Source: RDXT01 sp033765305
GTDB taxonomy: Bacteria > Bacteroidota > Bacteroidia > J057
Assembly: GCA_033765305.1 (NCBI GenBank)
Contig: JANRID010000018.1
Location: 1-64,000 of the forward strand
Length of the DNA stretch: 64,000 nt
Direction of reading: 5' to 3'
The position numbers were made by a program, and so were the translations under genes. Positions 16,287 through 24,910 of this stretch are shown in pieces. The stretch's first letter is position 1. Each line of letters opens with the position of its first letter. The notes under the pieces were generated by a model. That model ran no database searches. It saw only the letters and a program-made list of their open reading frames with translations, and was not told the DNA's origin.

Positions 16287-16688
16287 ATGGCTACTGCTAC
16301 CCATCCTATGCGTGTCACCGGCAAAGCGGCTCAGATCCTGATCGTGGACGACGAGCCGAATATTGTTACCGCCATCGAGTTCCTCATGCAGCAATGCGGC
16401 TTTGTCACCGAAAAAGCCCACAATGGCCAGGAGGCCATCGAGAAGCTGCGCCGGTTTCAGCCCGATCTGATTCTGCTCGATGTGATGATGCCGCTGATGG
16501 ACGGGCTGGAGGTAGCCCACGAGATCCGCAAGCAGCCTGAGCTGCAGGAGGCGCGGATCGTCTTTCTTACCGCCAAAAGCGCCGACCGGGACCGGCTGCA
16601 GGCCTACGGCGCCGGTGCCGACGCCTACCTGACCAAGCCTTTCGACAACCAGGAGCTGGTGGACCGGGTCATGGAGATGTTGGAATAA
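16287..16688 (+). CDS. Receiver-only response regulator (CheY-like)
   Basis: 133 residues with a single receiver domain: acidic pocket VDDEPN (D21, D22), phosphoacceptor D65 in LILLDVMMP, Thr in FLTAKS and Lys in LTKPFDNQE. No DNA-binding or enzymatic output domain follows, unlike CrbR or CbrB. It lies 65 bases behind the symporter kinase and is presumably its phosphorylation target. Either it acts through protein-protein contact or as a phosphate relay, or another output protein elsewhere does the regulation. An alternative ATG at 16308 would remove 7 residues. Its stop is 5 bases from that of the convergent dioxygenase-like gene. Confidence 0.92.
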   Translation: MATATHPMRVTGKAAQILIVDDEPNIVTAIEFLMQQCGFVTEKAHNGQEAIEKLRRFQPDLILLDVMMPLMDGLEVAHEIRKQPELQEARIVFLTAKSADRDRLQAYGAGADAYLTKPFDNQELVDRVMEMLE

Positions 16689-16693
16689 GCGGA

Positions 16694-17302
16694 TCAGGGC
16701 GCCAGCCGGATGTCGCGGACGGCGGTCCAGCCTTCCAGCCCCTGTGCTGCCGGCATCACGCCTTCGCCGCCCGGCAAGCTGAGCGAACGAAGATAGGCCG
16801 GCGTCACGAGGGGGTCATCCTCAAAGACGAAGTCGTTGATGTAATACGGCTCGCCGCTGCTCCACACGGCAGCATGGAGGTGTGCAGGTATATCGGCATC
16901 CGGATACGGAGCAGGGCGGATGGTGCGGATTTCGTAGCGCCCGTCCGGGCCGCTTTCCAGCCAGCCGTGCAGGTGTCCATGCCAGCGCTGAATGCCTTGC
17001 TCCCCGCCCCGGCGCGTGTAGCGCCCGGATGCGTCTGTATGGTACACATACATGCGCACGCCCGGCCAGGGGCTGCCATCGGGCTTCAGCAGCCGGCCCG
17101 TAATCACCAGGCGCTCGCCAGGCTCTTCCGCATCCGCCAGGCGTGCAGAAGGGCCCAGCGAATCAGGGGCGGCCAAAAAACAGCAGGCCACCGGAGCATC
17201 CGGATCGCTGCAGGCATTGGCAGCCAGCGCCGGCTGCCCGGTGCTGTGCGGCGGGCGGCAGGCCAGCAGCAGGAAAATCAGATACCAGCAGGGATGGCAC
17301 AT
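16694..17302 (-). CDS. Intradiol dioxygenase-like lipoprotein
   Basis: 202 residues with an N-terminal lipoprotein signal (MCHPCWYLIFLLLAC, Cys15 as lipidation site) and a domain like protocatechuate/catechol intradiol dioxygenases: GRLLKPDGSPWPGVRMYVYH is the beta-sandwich segment that brings the first Fe-Tyr, SGRYTRR carries a second Tyr region, and IPAHLHAAVW carries the paired His ligands. Exported, lipidated members are widespread in Bacteroidota and their substrate is unknown; a role outside aromatic catabolism is likely because no ring-cleavage pathway is nearby. An in-frame ATG at 17329 adds nine residues before the signal. Confidence 0.8.
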   Translation of the reverse strand: MCHPCWYLIFLLLACRPPHSTGQPALAANACSDPDAPVACCFLAAPDSLGPSARLADAEEPGERLVITGRLLKPDGSPWPGVRMYVYHTDASGRYTRRGGEQGIQRWHGHLHGWLESGPDGRYEIRTIRPAPYPDADIPAHLHAAVWSSGEPYYINDFVFEDDPLVTPAYLRSLSLPGGEGVMPAAQGLEGWTAVRDIRLAP

Positions 17303-17382
17303 GTCCAGCGTGTTTGATACAACATGCATCTATTTCAAGGGGAATGCAACCCGCTTGCAGAAGGCCGGGAAAGGATGGCAGA

Positions 17383-17943
17383 TCAGGGCGGCAGATGCCA
17401 GGATGTGATGACATCCAGTTCAGGCCGGGCCAGCTGCAGCATCCGGAGGGATTCGGGATCGGACTGGCAGCCAGCGATGTTCAGATGCTGAAGGCGCTTC
17501 ATGCGCACGATCTGAGCTGCGTAGCGGCTGATGTCCAGCTCCGGGTTTCCAGACAGATCCAGATGGCGGAGCCGTTCCAGGCCAAACAGCGCCGGATCGA
17601 TCGTCCGCAGGCCTGTGGCCTGCAAGGACAGGACTTCCAGCTGGCCCAGCTGTCCGATGCAGGCGGGCAGGGCGGTGATTTGGTTAAGGGTATCGGAGGG
17701 CAGCGCAGACAGGGGCGGGTACAGCGTCCATCCATCCGGACCGAAGTACAGCGCTTTCACGCGCCGCTGCCCGCAGAGGCTGTCCGGGAATCCTTCGACC
17801 TGAACGCCCCGGAAGTCCAGCACCCGATAGCCGTGGCAGCCCACGCCGCCCAGCCCGGCTGCGGCGGCCCAGATCAGCATCCGGAAAGCTGCCCGGATTA
17901 GGGGTGAATTTGCCGGTTTCTCTGTGATTGTTCCTTGCCGCAT
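17383..17943 (-). CDS. Leucine-rich repeat lipoprotein-like protein
   Basis: About 186 residues. An N-terminal hydrophobic segment (FRMLIWAAAAGLGGVGC) looks like a lipoprotein signal. The rest has LRR units: LPACIGQLGQLEVLSLQATGL, DPALFGLERLRHLDLSGNPEL and IVRMKRLQHLNIAGC. LRR proteins of this size usually mediate protein contacts at the surface. The start is uncertain, because ATGs at 17943, 17955, 17967 and 17880 are all possible; 17943 avoids overlap with the upstream nitrilase gene, whose stop is at 17972. Probably in one transcript with it. Confidence 0.65.
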   Translation of the reverse strand: MRQGTITEKPANSPLIRAAFRMLIWAAAAGLGGVGCHGYRVLDFRGVQVEGFPDSLCGQRRVKALYFGPDGWTLYPPLSALPSDTLNQITALPACIGQLGQLEVLSLQATGLRTIDPALFGLERLRHLDLSGNPELDISRYAAQIVRMKRLQHLNIAGCQSDPESLRMLQLARPELDVITSWHLPP

Positions 17944-17971
17944 GCTGGCACCCATATACCGATACATACAT

Positions 17972-18700
17972 TTACCCATATACTCCTTCCGCCGTATCCG
18001 TCTCCGTGTCATACACGACCAAGCCGTCGCGGCGGCTGTCGAGCGAGGCCAGGCGCCTGCCCTGGGCATTCCAGGCTGCGCTGCCGCCCGCACTTTCAAA
18101 CGTATCGCAGGGCCCGGTGCAGTTGGCCATCAGAACGGGCATGGCAAAGCGCGCTGCCAGCTCCGGATACCAGCGGCAGGCGCGGTCGACGCCCTGCTGC
18201 GATTTGGCGACGCTGGCCGCATAGCAGGCCGCACCCAGGGCATGGGCCTGCTCGCTGTGCGCCGGCTGCAGGCTTTCGTAGCAGATGGCCGGCGCAATGC
18301 GCAGGCCGCCCAGCTCCAGGATCAGCTGGGCAGATCCGGGGGTGAACCAGGGCAGTTCGTCGGCGTGCAGCATCTGCTTGCAGTACAGCAGGCGGGGCAG
18401 TCCGGGCCGGAACAGCAGCATGCCGATGCGGATGCCGTCCTCCGCCCGCACCGGCGCGCCAATGCCTGCGGTCAGGCCATGCCGGTCGCTGAAGGCCTGG
18501 AATACGGCCAGGCGGGGGTCCTCCGGCTCCAGCGCCAGGGTCTGCGCCAGCGCCGGCTCGTAGCCGGTGAGGGACAGTTCCGGAAACCAGACGGCATCGG
18601 CCCGGCAGGCCAGTGCCAGATGCATCAGCCGGAGGTGAATGCTGGTATTGGCAGCAATTGCTCCGGGGCTGGGGCGGAATTGGGCAGCACAGAGGCGCAT
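17972..18700 (-). CDS. Carbon-nitrogen hydrolase (nitrilase superfamily)
   Basis: 242 residues with the Glu-Lys-Cys triad of the superfamily: E41 in WFPELSLTGY, K108 in LLYCKQM, and C140 in APAICYESLQ. The length and GTG- or amide-hydrolase-like strand order fit a soluble cytosolic amidohydrolase acting on small amides or ureides; substrate not predictable. The ATG at 18700 directly precedes the first conserved strand (RLCAAQFRP); an ATG at 18715 adds five residues. It lies just beyond the restriction-modification pair on the same strand. Confidence 0.85.
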   Translation of the reverse strand: MRLCAAQFRPSPGAIAANTSIHLRLMHLALACRADAVWFPELSLTGYEPALAQTLALEPEDPRLAVFQAFSDRHGLTAGIGAPVRAEDGIRIGMLLFRPGLPRLLYCKQMLHADELPWFTPGSAQLILELGGLRIAPAICYESLQPAHSEQAHALGAACYAASVAKSQQGVDRACRWYPELAARFAMPVLMANCTGPCDTFESAGGSAAWNAQGRRLASLDSRRDGLVVYDTETDTAEGVYG

Positions 18701-18766
18701 GGGCGGGGGATTCACTTGTGGGTTCCAGGCACAGGTACGCAGCCCCCAACATTCGGGGTTACCCCA

Positions 18767-20350
18767 TCAGAACAGCGTCGTCTGATGGAAGGGCGCTCCG
18801 TATTGGGCAATAGCTGCACCGCTTAGCCAGCGGTCGATCGCATGATACTCCCGCCGATGATAGGCGTCGGCCAGCTCCCTGGCGATATGCGCAGGAATAG
18901 ACCGGATATGCGGGATTCTCAATTTCTTCACATGCTGGCTTTGCCAGCGGAGGTAGCCGCCGTTCATTCTGTTTCCAAGTGCGGCCAGCTGGTCTTTTAC
19001 AAAACGCGACATGAGGATGCATGCCAGCAGGACCAGATCATCGTATGTCCCGCCTGTAATATAGTACAAGTTGTGGTGCGGATAATACCGTCCTTCATCG
19101 ATCAGCAGGAAGGTATTGCCGGACATATCAGGCAGCATCAGCTTATTCCGCCCGACGAGGGCGGCATCTACCCGGTCGATAGTTCGGTACCAGGCTTCTG
19201 GAGATTTCCGGGCGACGTATCTGCTGCGAAGCAGTTCGCTGTGCGTCCCGAAATAGGCACGTGCCCGGGGATAGCATTCCAAATCGATCAGCCTGCCATT
19301 CAGGTCAAAGGGATTGAGCAGATAATTCCCAGACCACACCAGCTGATTGTTTTTCAGATCTTTCGAGAGCAGGATCGGCAGACATAGTTCCGGCTCCACC
19401 ATCGAGGCCAGATCAGGCCGGATATAGCACACATCTGCGCCGGTGGCGACACCGATTCCGATATTAAATCCTTGCTCCTCGATGGTATAGAGCATTCCGC
19501 TATGTGCCGGATCTTCCCGCGCAGAAAACCAGTTCGAGGGATGTTGTATATCCAGAGGCCGGACAGGCTCAAGCGGCGGAGCTGCGGCATCCAGCTCCGA
19601 TACGTGATGGACCTTGTAATAGCTGGCGATGGACTTTGAGCGGGACTTGGACTTATACACGCTTGTGATCGCCGGATATGCGGCTACAGATTCTTCAAAA
19701 GGATCTGCATCCTCCAGATCGATGACTTCGCCGAGTCCATACACCCTGCCAATGAGTTCCCGCAATCTTTGCCCATACTGGTTCTTCAGCCAGCGGTTGG
19801 AGCAAATGAAACACAGCAATCCGCATTCACTGAGCAGACGAAGGCTTCTTTCGTAAAATGCAATATATAAGTCGCTTCGATGGGTAAATACCGGATACAA
19901 GTCCCGGTAGAGTTGCCGGAGCGGCACAGGAATCTGTTCATGCCGCACGTAAGGAGGATTCCCGACAATCAGATCATACGATAGGCCGATCTCGGCAAGC
20001 AGAAAATCTGCTCTCCGGATCATCCCGTCCGGCAGCACAGCCCCGTACCGGCTTAAGCGGTCGGTCAGCCGGCGGGTTAATGCATCGGCCATCTGCGCAT
20101 CCACCTCGAAGCAGGTCAGGTTGTGCAGTGCCTGCTGGAAGGAAAATCCAAACCGGAGAGCCGATTCATACAGCCTGTCCACGATTGCGGCGGCGAATGC
20201 CCCATCACCTGCCGCAGGCTCCAGCACCCGCACGCCGCTCAGATCACGGTCTGGCACATATGCAGCCCTGTCCAGCATCCAATCCACCACTACAGGCTTG
20301 GTTAGCACGATCCCATGCTGACTCCCATTTGATCTGCGCCCGTATATCAT
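18767..20350 (-). CDS. PaeR7I/XhoI-type N6-adenine DNA methyltransferase
   Basis: 527 residues, near the length of M.PaeR7I. The SAM-binding motif I is VRVLEPAAGDGAFA, and catalytic motif IV is DLIVGNPPYVRHEQ (N-P-P-Y, N6-adenine type). The C-terminal half carries target recognition segments (for example GGYLRWQSQHVKKLRIP). The TaqI/Eco57I-like class methylates adenine within its target; paired with the next gene the predicted target is CTCGAG. ATG overlaps the nuclease stop by four bases (ATGA), so translation is probably coupled. Base composition around 18.8-21.1 kb is visibly less GC-rich than the neighbours, which suits horizontal acquisition (inference). The gene itself looks intact. Confidence 0.88.
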   Translation of the reverse strand: MIYGRRSNGSQHGIVLTKPVVVDWMLDRAAYVPDRDLSGVRVLEPAAGDGAFAAAIVDRLYESALRFGFSFQQALHNLTCFEVDAQMADALTRRLTDRLSRYGAVLPDGMIRRADFLLAEIGLSYDLIVGNPPYVRHEQIPVPLRQLYRDLYPVFTHRSDLYIAFYERSLRLLSECGLLCFICSNRWLKNQYGQRLRELIGRVYGLGEVIDLEDADPFEESVAAYPAITSVYKSKSRSKSIASYYKVHHVSELDAAAPPLEPVRPLDIQHPSNWFSAREDPAHSGMLYTIEEQGFNIGIGVATGADVCYIRPDLASMVEPELCLPILLSKDLKNNQLVWSGNYLLNPFDLNGRLIDLECYPRARAYFGTHSELLRSRYVARKSPEAWYRTIDRVDAALVGRNKLMLPDMSGNTFLLIDEGRYYPHHNLYYITGGTYDDLVLLACILMSRFVKDQLAALGNRMNGGYLRWQSQHVKKLRIPHIRSIPAHIARELADAYHRREYHAIDRWLSGAAIAQYGAPFHQTTLF

Positions 20351-21067
20351 GGTTCAAATTCTTGCAGCCGCCCTTGGATAAATCCCATTAAAGATAGCAA
20401 AAATACCTCAGCCGACAACTCTGCATGAAGACTTCCAAATTCCAGCTCTTCGGTCGTCCAGATCAATGCAGCAGCCGAATAGTGCCGCTCGGCAAGCAGC
20501 TTCCGGCAAAAAATCACATACCGGTCCAGGTAGCTGGTCTGCTGGAATTCGGACCGGACCTGAAAGTGCGGCGCCTGAATCTGTACCGGGCGGACTGAAG
20601 CCGGTGTTTTCTCCACCAGCATCCAATATCCCAGCCACGGCTGCTGCATTTGAGGCAGTGTACGTTCTCTGAACGCGGTCCACAAATCTACTGCGCTGCC
20701 GATCGCTTCCTCTACCCGGTTATTGAAATTATTGCCAAAAGACCCCACCTGCGACTTCAGTTCGGCAGCAGCAATCAGCTTCTGACCTGGCGTGATAATC
20801 AGGAAGTCCCACGCCTTGGAAGGGCGGAAAAAACCAGGCAGGCTGTTTCCGCGGGTGTAGATACATGCCTCTGGCACGCCCAGATCCACCGCTGCCTGCT
20901 TCAGCACCCTGACAAATCCATCCATTTGCTTGCCTCCGGTAACTGCCGGTCTGCCGCTCCGGTCTGAACCCCGGCTCCCGCCCAGCCTGCTCTTTTCTCA
21001 TCTGCCAGAACTGCGCTACCGCTTCCTGCAGCATCTCATGGTATTTCTCAGGGGAAAATCGATCCAT
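20347..21067 (-). pseudogene. PaeR7I/XhoI-type restriction endonuclease, frameshifted
   Basis: Two overlapping frames together give about 239 residues, the family length. The first frame starts with the ATG at 21065-21067 (MDRFSPEKYHEMLQEAVAQF, like the family N-terminus) and runs off into an unconserved tail. The second frame carries RSGRPAVTGGKQMDGF and then the PD-(D/E)XK core: D in AWDFLI and the ELK of AAELKSQVG, then NNFNNRVEEAIGSA. The frames join at a run of four C (plus strand, 20969-20972). Removing one base there restores the conserved reading frame. If real, translation could also restart at the ATG at 20925 to give a 192-residue, N-terminally shortened protein. Sequencing error or programmed frameshifting are alternatives. 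Confidence 0.8.
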
Positions 21068-21292
21068 ACAAAGCGATAAAACAACCCTATTGCCCTATGA
21101 TGGCCTGCAGCCCCGGTATCTCCAGTCTGCGTCCCGGCCCATGTGGCAAGATATGCAGCTCCAGCCGTATCCGCAATTGACAGCAGGCCTTACTCGCATG
21201 CAGCATGCGACATTTATCCCTGAATTTCCCCCTTCCCCGCACGGCATTCCGGCAACTTATGCATCTTTGCAGGCTGATGCTGATTTGCCTCC

Positions 21293-22417
21293 ATGACACC
21301 GTTCGACGTTTATCCCCTCTACCCCATTACCCCCGTGCGCGCGCAGGGCTGCCGCCTCTGGGACGATCAGGGCCGCGAATACCTGGATCTCTACGGCGGC
21401 CACGCCGTCATTTCCATCGGACATACGCATCCGCACTATGTGGAGCGTATCCGCCGCCAGCTCGATCAGCTGGCCTTTTATTCCAATTCCGTCCGCAATC
21501 CCCTTCAGGATGAGCTGGCCCAGCTGCTGGGCCGCATGTCTGGGTATGAGGACTACAGCCTCTTTCTGATCAACTCCGGCGCCGAAGCCATCGAAAATGC
21601 GCTGAAGGTCGCCTCGTTCCATACCGGCCGCGAGCAGGTGGCCTATCTCTCCCGCAGCTTTCACGGCCGCACCTCCGCCGCCGTCATGGTCACCGACAAT
21701 GCGAAGATCCAGGCCCCGGTGAACCGCGGGCATGCCGCAAAGCGCCTGACCTTCGACGACCTGAACGGACTGGAATCGCTGCTGCGCAGCGAAGCCTTTT
21801 GCGCCGTCGTGATCGAGGGCATTCAGGGCGTGGGCGGCATTTATGTGCCGTCTGCGGAATTTCTGCAGGAAGCCCGCAGGCTCTGCGACGAAACGGGCAC
21901 GGTGCTGATTCTGGACGAAATCCAGTCGGGATACGGCCGCAGCGGCCGTTTTTTTGCCCACCAGCACGCCGGCATCCGCGCAGACCTGATCACCACCGCC
22001 AAAGGCATGGGCAACGGCTATCCCATCGGCGGGGTTCTGATCGGCCCGCAGTTCAAGCCCTGGCATGGCATGCTGGGCACTACCTTCGGCGGCAATCCCC
22101 TCGCCTGCGCCGCCGCGCTGGCTGTGCTGGAAGTCATCGGATCCGAATCCCTGACCGCGCATGCCGCCGCGATGGGCGACTGGCTGATGGCGGAGCTGCG
22201 GCAGATTCCCGGTATTGTGGAGGTCCGCGGGCAGGGGCTCATGATCGGCATCGAGCTGCCTGGGCCCTACGCGCCCGTGCGCGACCGGCTGCTGTACACG
22301 CATGGCATGTTTGTGGGCACTGCCGGCAGCAACGTGCTGCGCCTGCTGCCGCCGCTGTGCCTGACCCGCAGCGAAGCCGGACAATTTCTGGAAGCCCTGC
22401 GGGACTCCCTCGCCTGA
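21293..22417 (+). CDS. argD: Class-III aminotransferase, acetylornithine/N-succinylornithine type (ArgD-like)
   Basis: 374 residues of the PLP fold type I, subgroup II. Motifs: VDLYGGHAVISIGHTHPH-like substrate/N-terminal segment, SGAEAIENALK cofactor segment, SRSFHGRTSAAV, and the Schiff-base Lys in TTAKGMGNGYPIGGVL. The enzyme uses an omega-amino acid such as N2-acetyl- or N2-succinylornithine in arginine metabolism. CATCTTTG about 30 bases upstream is a possible -7 element. Only this gene of the arginine pathway is in the window, so the exact acyl-donor substrate is not settled. It converges with the next gene, with 7 bases between stops. Confidence 0.85.
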   Translation: MTPFDVYPLYPITPVRAQGCRLWDDQGREYLDLYGGHAVISIGHTHPHYVERIRRQLDQLAFYSNSVRNPLQDELAQLLGRMSGYEDYSLFLINSGAEAIENALKVASFHTGREQVAYLSRSFHGRTSAAVMVTDNAKIQAPVNRGHAAKRLTFDDLNGLESLLRSEAFCAVVIEGIQGVGGIYVPSAEFLQEARRLCDETGTVLILDEIQSGYGRSGRFFAHQHAGIRADLITTAKGMGNGYPIGGVLIGPQFKPWHGMLGTTFGGNPLACAAALAVLEVIGSESLTAHAAAMGDWLMAELRQIPGIVEVRGQGLMIGIELPGPYAPVRDRLLYTHGMFVGTAGSNVLRLLPPLCLTRSEAGQFLEALRDSLA

Positions 22418-22424
22418 GAGATGC

Positions 22425-23384
22425 TCAGCGCAGGGTAGCCGAATACTCCGGCATGCCGCCGCTGTGTATCACCAGGACCGGTGCCGGCGCACAATCCGGC
22501 AGCAGCTGCCGGAGGGTCAGCATGGTTTTGGCCATGTAGATCCCGTCGCAGAGGATGCCTTCCTCCCGTGCCATGCGGATCATTTCCGCCCGCACCGCCG
22601 CATTGATGCTGCCGAAGCTGCGGGCAGTAGGCGGATGGTGCAGCTGAATCCGGGGCGGCAGGGGCGCATCGATCCCGAACTGCGTCCGCAGCCACTGCTG
22701 CGCCGCAGCGGCCTGCCGGTGCCAGTAGGCCCCGTCGCCGGCGGTGAGCACCACATGCAGCCCGATATCCCGGCGCGCATACCCGGCCATCAGGGCCAGG
22801 GCGGCGGAAGTGAGCCCGGTGCCGCTGTCCAGCACGATGCGGCTGAAATCCATGCCCTGCTCCGCCTCGTTGCGGAGCAGATCCAGCCAGAGGGTGCAGG
22901 CGCCGGGGAGGCAGGGCGGGCAGGCGCCGCCTTCGGGCACCGCATAGGCATCGTGCGCGCGGGCCCAATCCGCCGCAATCCGCTCCGCATCAGCCCATTG
23001 TGCTGCGGGAATCCACTCGGTCTCCTCCGGGCTGCTCAGCAGGCTGGTCCACAGGCGCGGCCCTTCGGGGCGGAACTCGTGCTCCGCTTTCAGAAACAGC
23101 CGGGCCCCGATGCCGCGTTCGCGGCAGAGCTGAAGCAGGCCTGCCACGTGGTTGGAATGGCTGCTGCCAGTAAGGGCAACCTGACGGAAACCGGCCTGCG
23201 CCAGCCAGGACAGCAGCGAAGCGTATTTGCGCCGCTTGGGCCCCGGCATGCCGAAGGCCGATTCGTCCTCCCGCTTGATCCAGACCTCCGGCCCGAATCC
23301 GCGCAGCGGATGGATGCGGGTCCGGGCGAGCAGATCCGGCTCGCAGCAGGCCCTCAGCGCGTCGTGAAGATCCGGCAGATTCAT
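22425..23384 (-). CDS. 1-aminocyclopropane-1-carboxylate deaminase / D-cysteine desulfhydrase family enzyme
   Basis: 319 residues of a fold type II PLP enzyme. Residues: WIKREDESAFGMPGPKRRKYASLL carries the PLP Lys in KRRK, followed by TGSSHSNHVAGL, which binds the phosphate and carboxylate, and a Gly-rich segment SGTGLTSAALALMAGY. It would deaminate or desulfurate a small amino acid (D-Cys, ACC or similar). The N-terminal and C-terminal ends match the family. A nearby role in sulfur amino acid balance is only a guess. Confidence 0.82.
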   Translation of the reverse strand: MNLPDLHDALRACCEPDLLARTRIHPLRGFGPEVWIKREDESAFGMPGPKRRKYASLLSWLAQAGFRQVALTGSSHSNHVAGLLQLCRERGIGARLFLKAEHEFRPEGPRLWTSLLSSPEETEWIPAAQWADAERIAADWARAHDAYAVPEGGACPPCLPGACTLWLDLLRNEAEQGMDFSRIVLDSGTGLTSAALALMAGYARRDIGLHVVLTAGDGAYWHRQAAAAQQWLRTQFGIDAPLPPRIQLHHPPTARSFGSINAAVRAEMIRMAREEGILCDGIYMAKTMLTLRQLLPDCAPAPVLVIHSGGMPEYSATLR

Positions 23385-23524
23385 CGGGGCAAGGTACGGG
23401 ATTTCGCGCCAGCTTGTACCGGTTCCGCCTGGGCAGCAGCAGGCGCAGGCGGCACGCCTTTTTCTGAAAAAGCCCGTCCCTTGTTATTTTTTCCCCTATC
23501 TTAGCGCCCGAAATTACGCAAAGC

Positions 23525-24910
23525 ATGGCGCTTATTTCCTCCATATCCGGGATACGGGGAACCATTGGCGGAACGGTCGGCGACAATCTGACGCCGGTCG
23601 ATCTGGTCAATTTCACCGCCGCTTTCGGCACCTGGCTTTCCCTCAAAACCGACAAGCGCACCGTGGTGGTAGGCCGGGATGCCCGGCCTTCCGGCGACAT
23701 GCTGCACCGCATCGTGACAGGCACGCTCATCGGGCTGGGCTTCCGGGTCATCGACCTGGGCCTCTCCACGACGCCTACCGTCGAGGTCGCCGTACCCGAG
23801 TTCGACGCTGCCGGCGGCATCATTTTCACCGCTTCCCACAATCCGGTGGACTGGAATGCGCTCAAGCTGCTCAACCTGCGCGGGGAGTTTGTGACGAAGA
23901 AAGACGGCATGGAGATCCTCGAAATCGTGAAGAACCAGTACTATACCTTTTCGGAGGTGAGGGATCTGGGCCGGATCGAAGCAGCAGGGGATTTTCTCGA
24001 CATTCACATCGGCAAAATTCTCGACCTGCCGCTGGTGGACCGCTTTGCGGTGGAGCGTGCCGGCCTGAAGGTGGTGGTGGATGCCGTCAACAGTTCGGGC
24101 GGCATCGCCGTGCCGCGTCTGCTCGAAGCCCTCGGCGTGCGCGAGATCGTGCCGCTGCACTGCGAGCCTACCGGCTGGTTTGCGCATACGCCGGAACCCC
24201 TCGAAGAAAACCTCGGCGACCTGCGCGCCGCCGTGCGCGAGCATGGCGCCGATCTCGGAATCGCCGTGGATCCGGATGTGGACCGCCTGGTGTTCGTGGA
24301 CCAGGAGGGCAACATGTTCGGCGAAGAATACACGCTCGTCGCGATTGCCGATTATGTGCTGCAGCACCACAAAAGCGCAGTCGTCTCCAACCTGTCCTCC
24401 AGCCGTGCGCTGAAGGATGTAGCCGAGCGGCATGGCTGCCGCTATTACGCAGCAGCCGTCGGCGAGGTCAATGTGGTGGAGATCATGAAGCGCAAAGACG
24501 CGCTGATCGGCGGAGAAGGCAACGGCGGGGTGATTTACCCCGAACTGCACTATGGCCGGGATGCACTCGTGGGCATTGCCCTGTTCCTTTCGCATCTGGT
24601 CAAGAGCGGCATGAATGCAGCGGAGCTGCGGGCCACCTACCCGGCATATTTCATGGCCAAGCGCAAGATCGAGCTGGCAGAAGGGCTGGACACCGCCGCG
24701 CTGCTGGCCAAATTCAAGGATCTGCACGCGCACGAGCAGCTCAACGAAGTGGACGGCATCCGGGTCGACTATGAAGCCGAGCGGGCCTGGGTGCATCTGC
24801 GCCGCTCCAATACGGAGCCCATCATCCGCATTTATTCAGAAGCGCCGACCCAGGCCGCAGCCGATTCGCTGGCAGCCCGGATCATCGGGGAGGTGCAGCA
24901 GCTAGCCTGA
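23525..24910 (+). CDS. glmM: Phosphoglucosamine mutase / phosphohexomutase (GlmM-like)
   Basis: 461 residues of the alpha-D-phosphohexomutase family. The phosphoserine is S104 in TASHNPVDW, the Mg2+ loop is DPDVDR at 249-254, the sugar loop is GGEGNGGV, and the C-terminal phosphate loop is RRSNTEPIIR. Bacteroidota use this type (GlcN-6-P to GlcN-1-P, needed for UDP-GlcNAc) in place of the ArgD-sized GlmM of other phyla. A generic phosphomannomutase/phosphoglucomutase is the alternative. TATCTTAG upstream (about 23497) may be a -7 element. The stop codon directly abuts the stop of the convergent gene. Confidence 0.85.
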   Translation: MALISSISGIRGTIGGTVGDNLTPVDLVNFTAAFGTWLSLKTDKRTVVVGRDARPSGDMLHRIVTGTLIGLGFRVIDLGLSTTPTVEVAVPEFDAAGGIIFTASHNPVDWNALKLLNLRGEFVTKKDGMEILEIVKNQYYTFSEVRDLGRIEAAGDFLDIHIGKILDLPLVDRFAVERAGLKVVVDAVNSSGGIAVPRLLEALGVREIVPLHCEPTGWFAHTPEPLEENLGDLRAAVREHGADLGIAVDPDVDRLVFVDQEGNMFGEEYTLVAIADYVLQHHKSAVVSNLSSSRALKDVAERHGCRYYAAAVGEVNVVEIMKRKDALIGGEGNGGVIYPELHYGRDALVGIALFLSHLVKSGMNAAELRATYPAYFMAKRKIELAEGLDTAALLAKFKDLHAHEQLNEVDGIRVDYEAERAWVHLRRSNTEPIIRIYSEAPTQAAADSLAARIIGEVQQLA

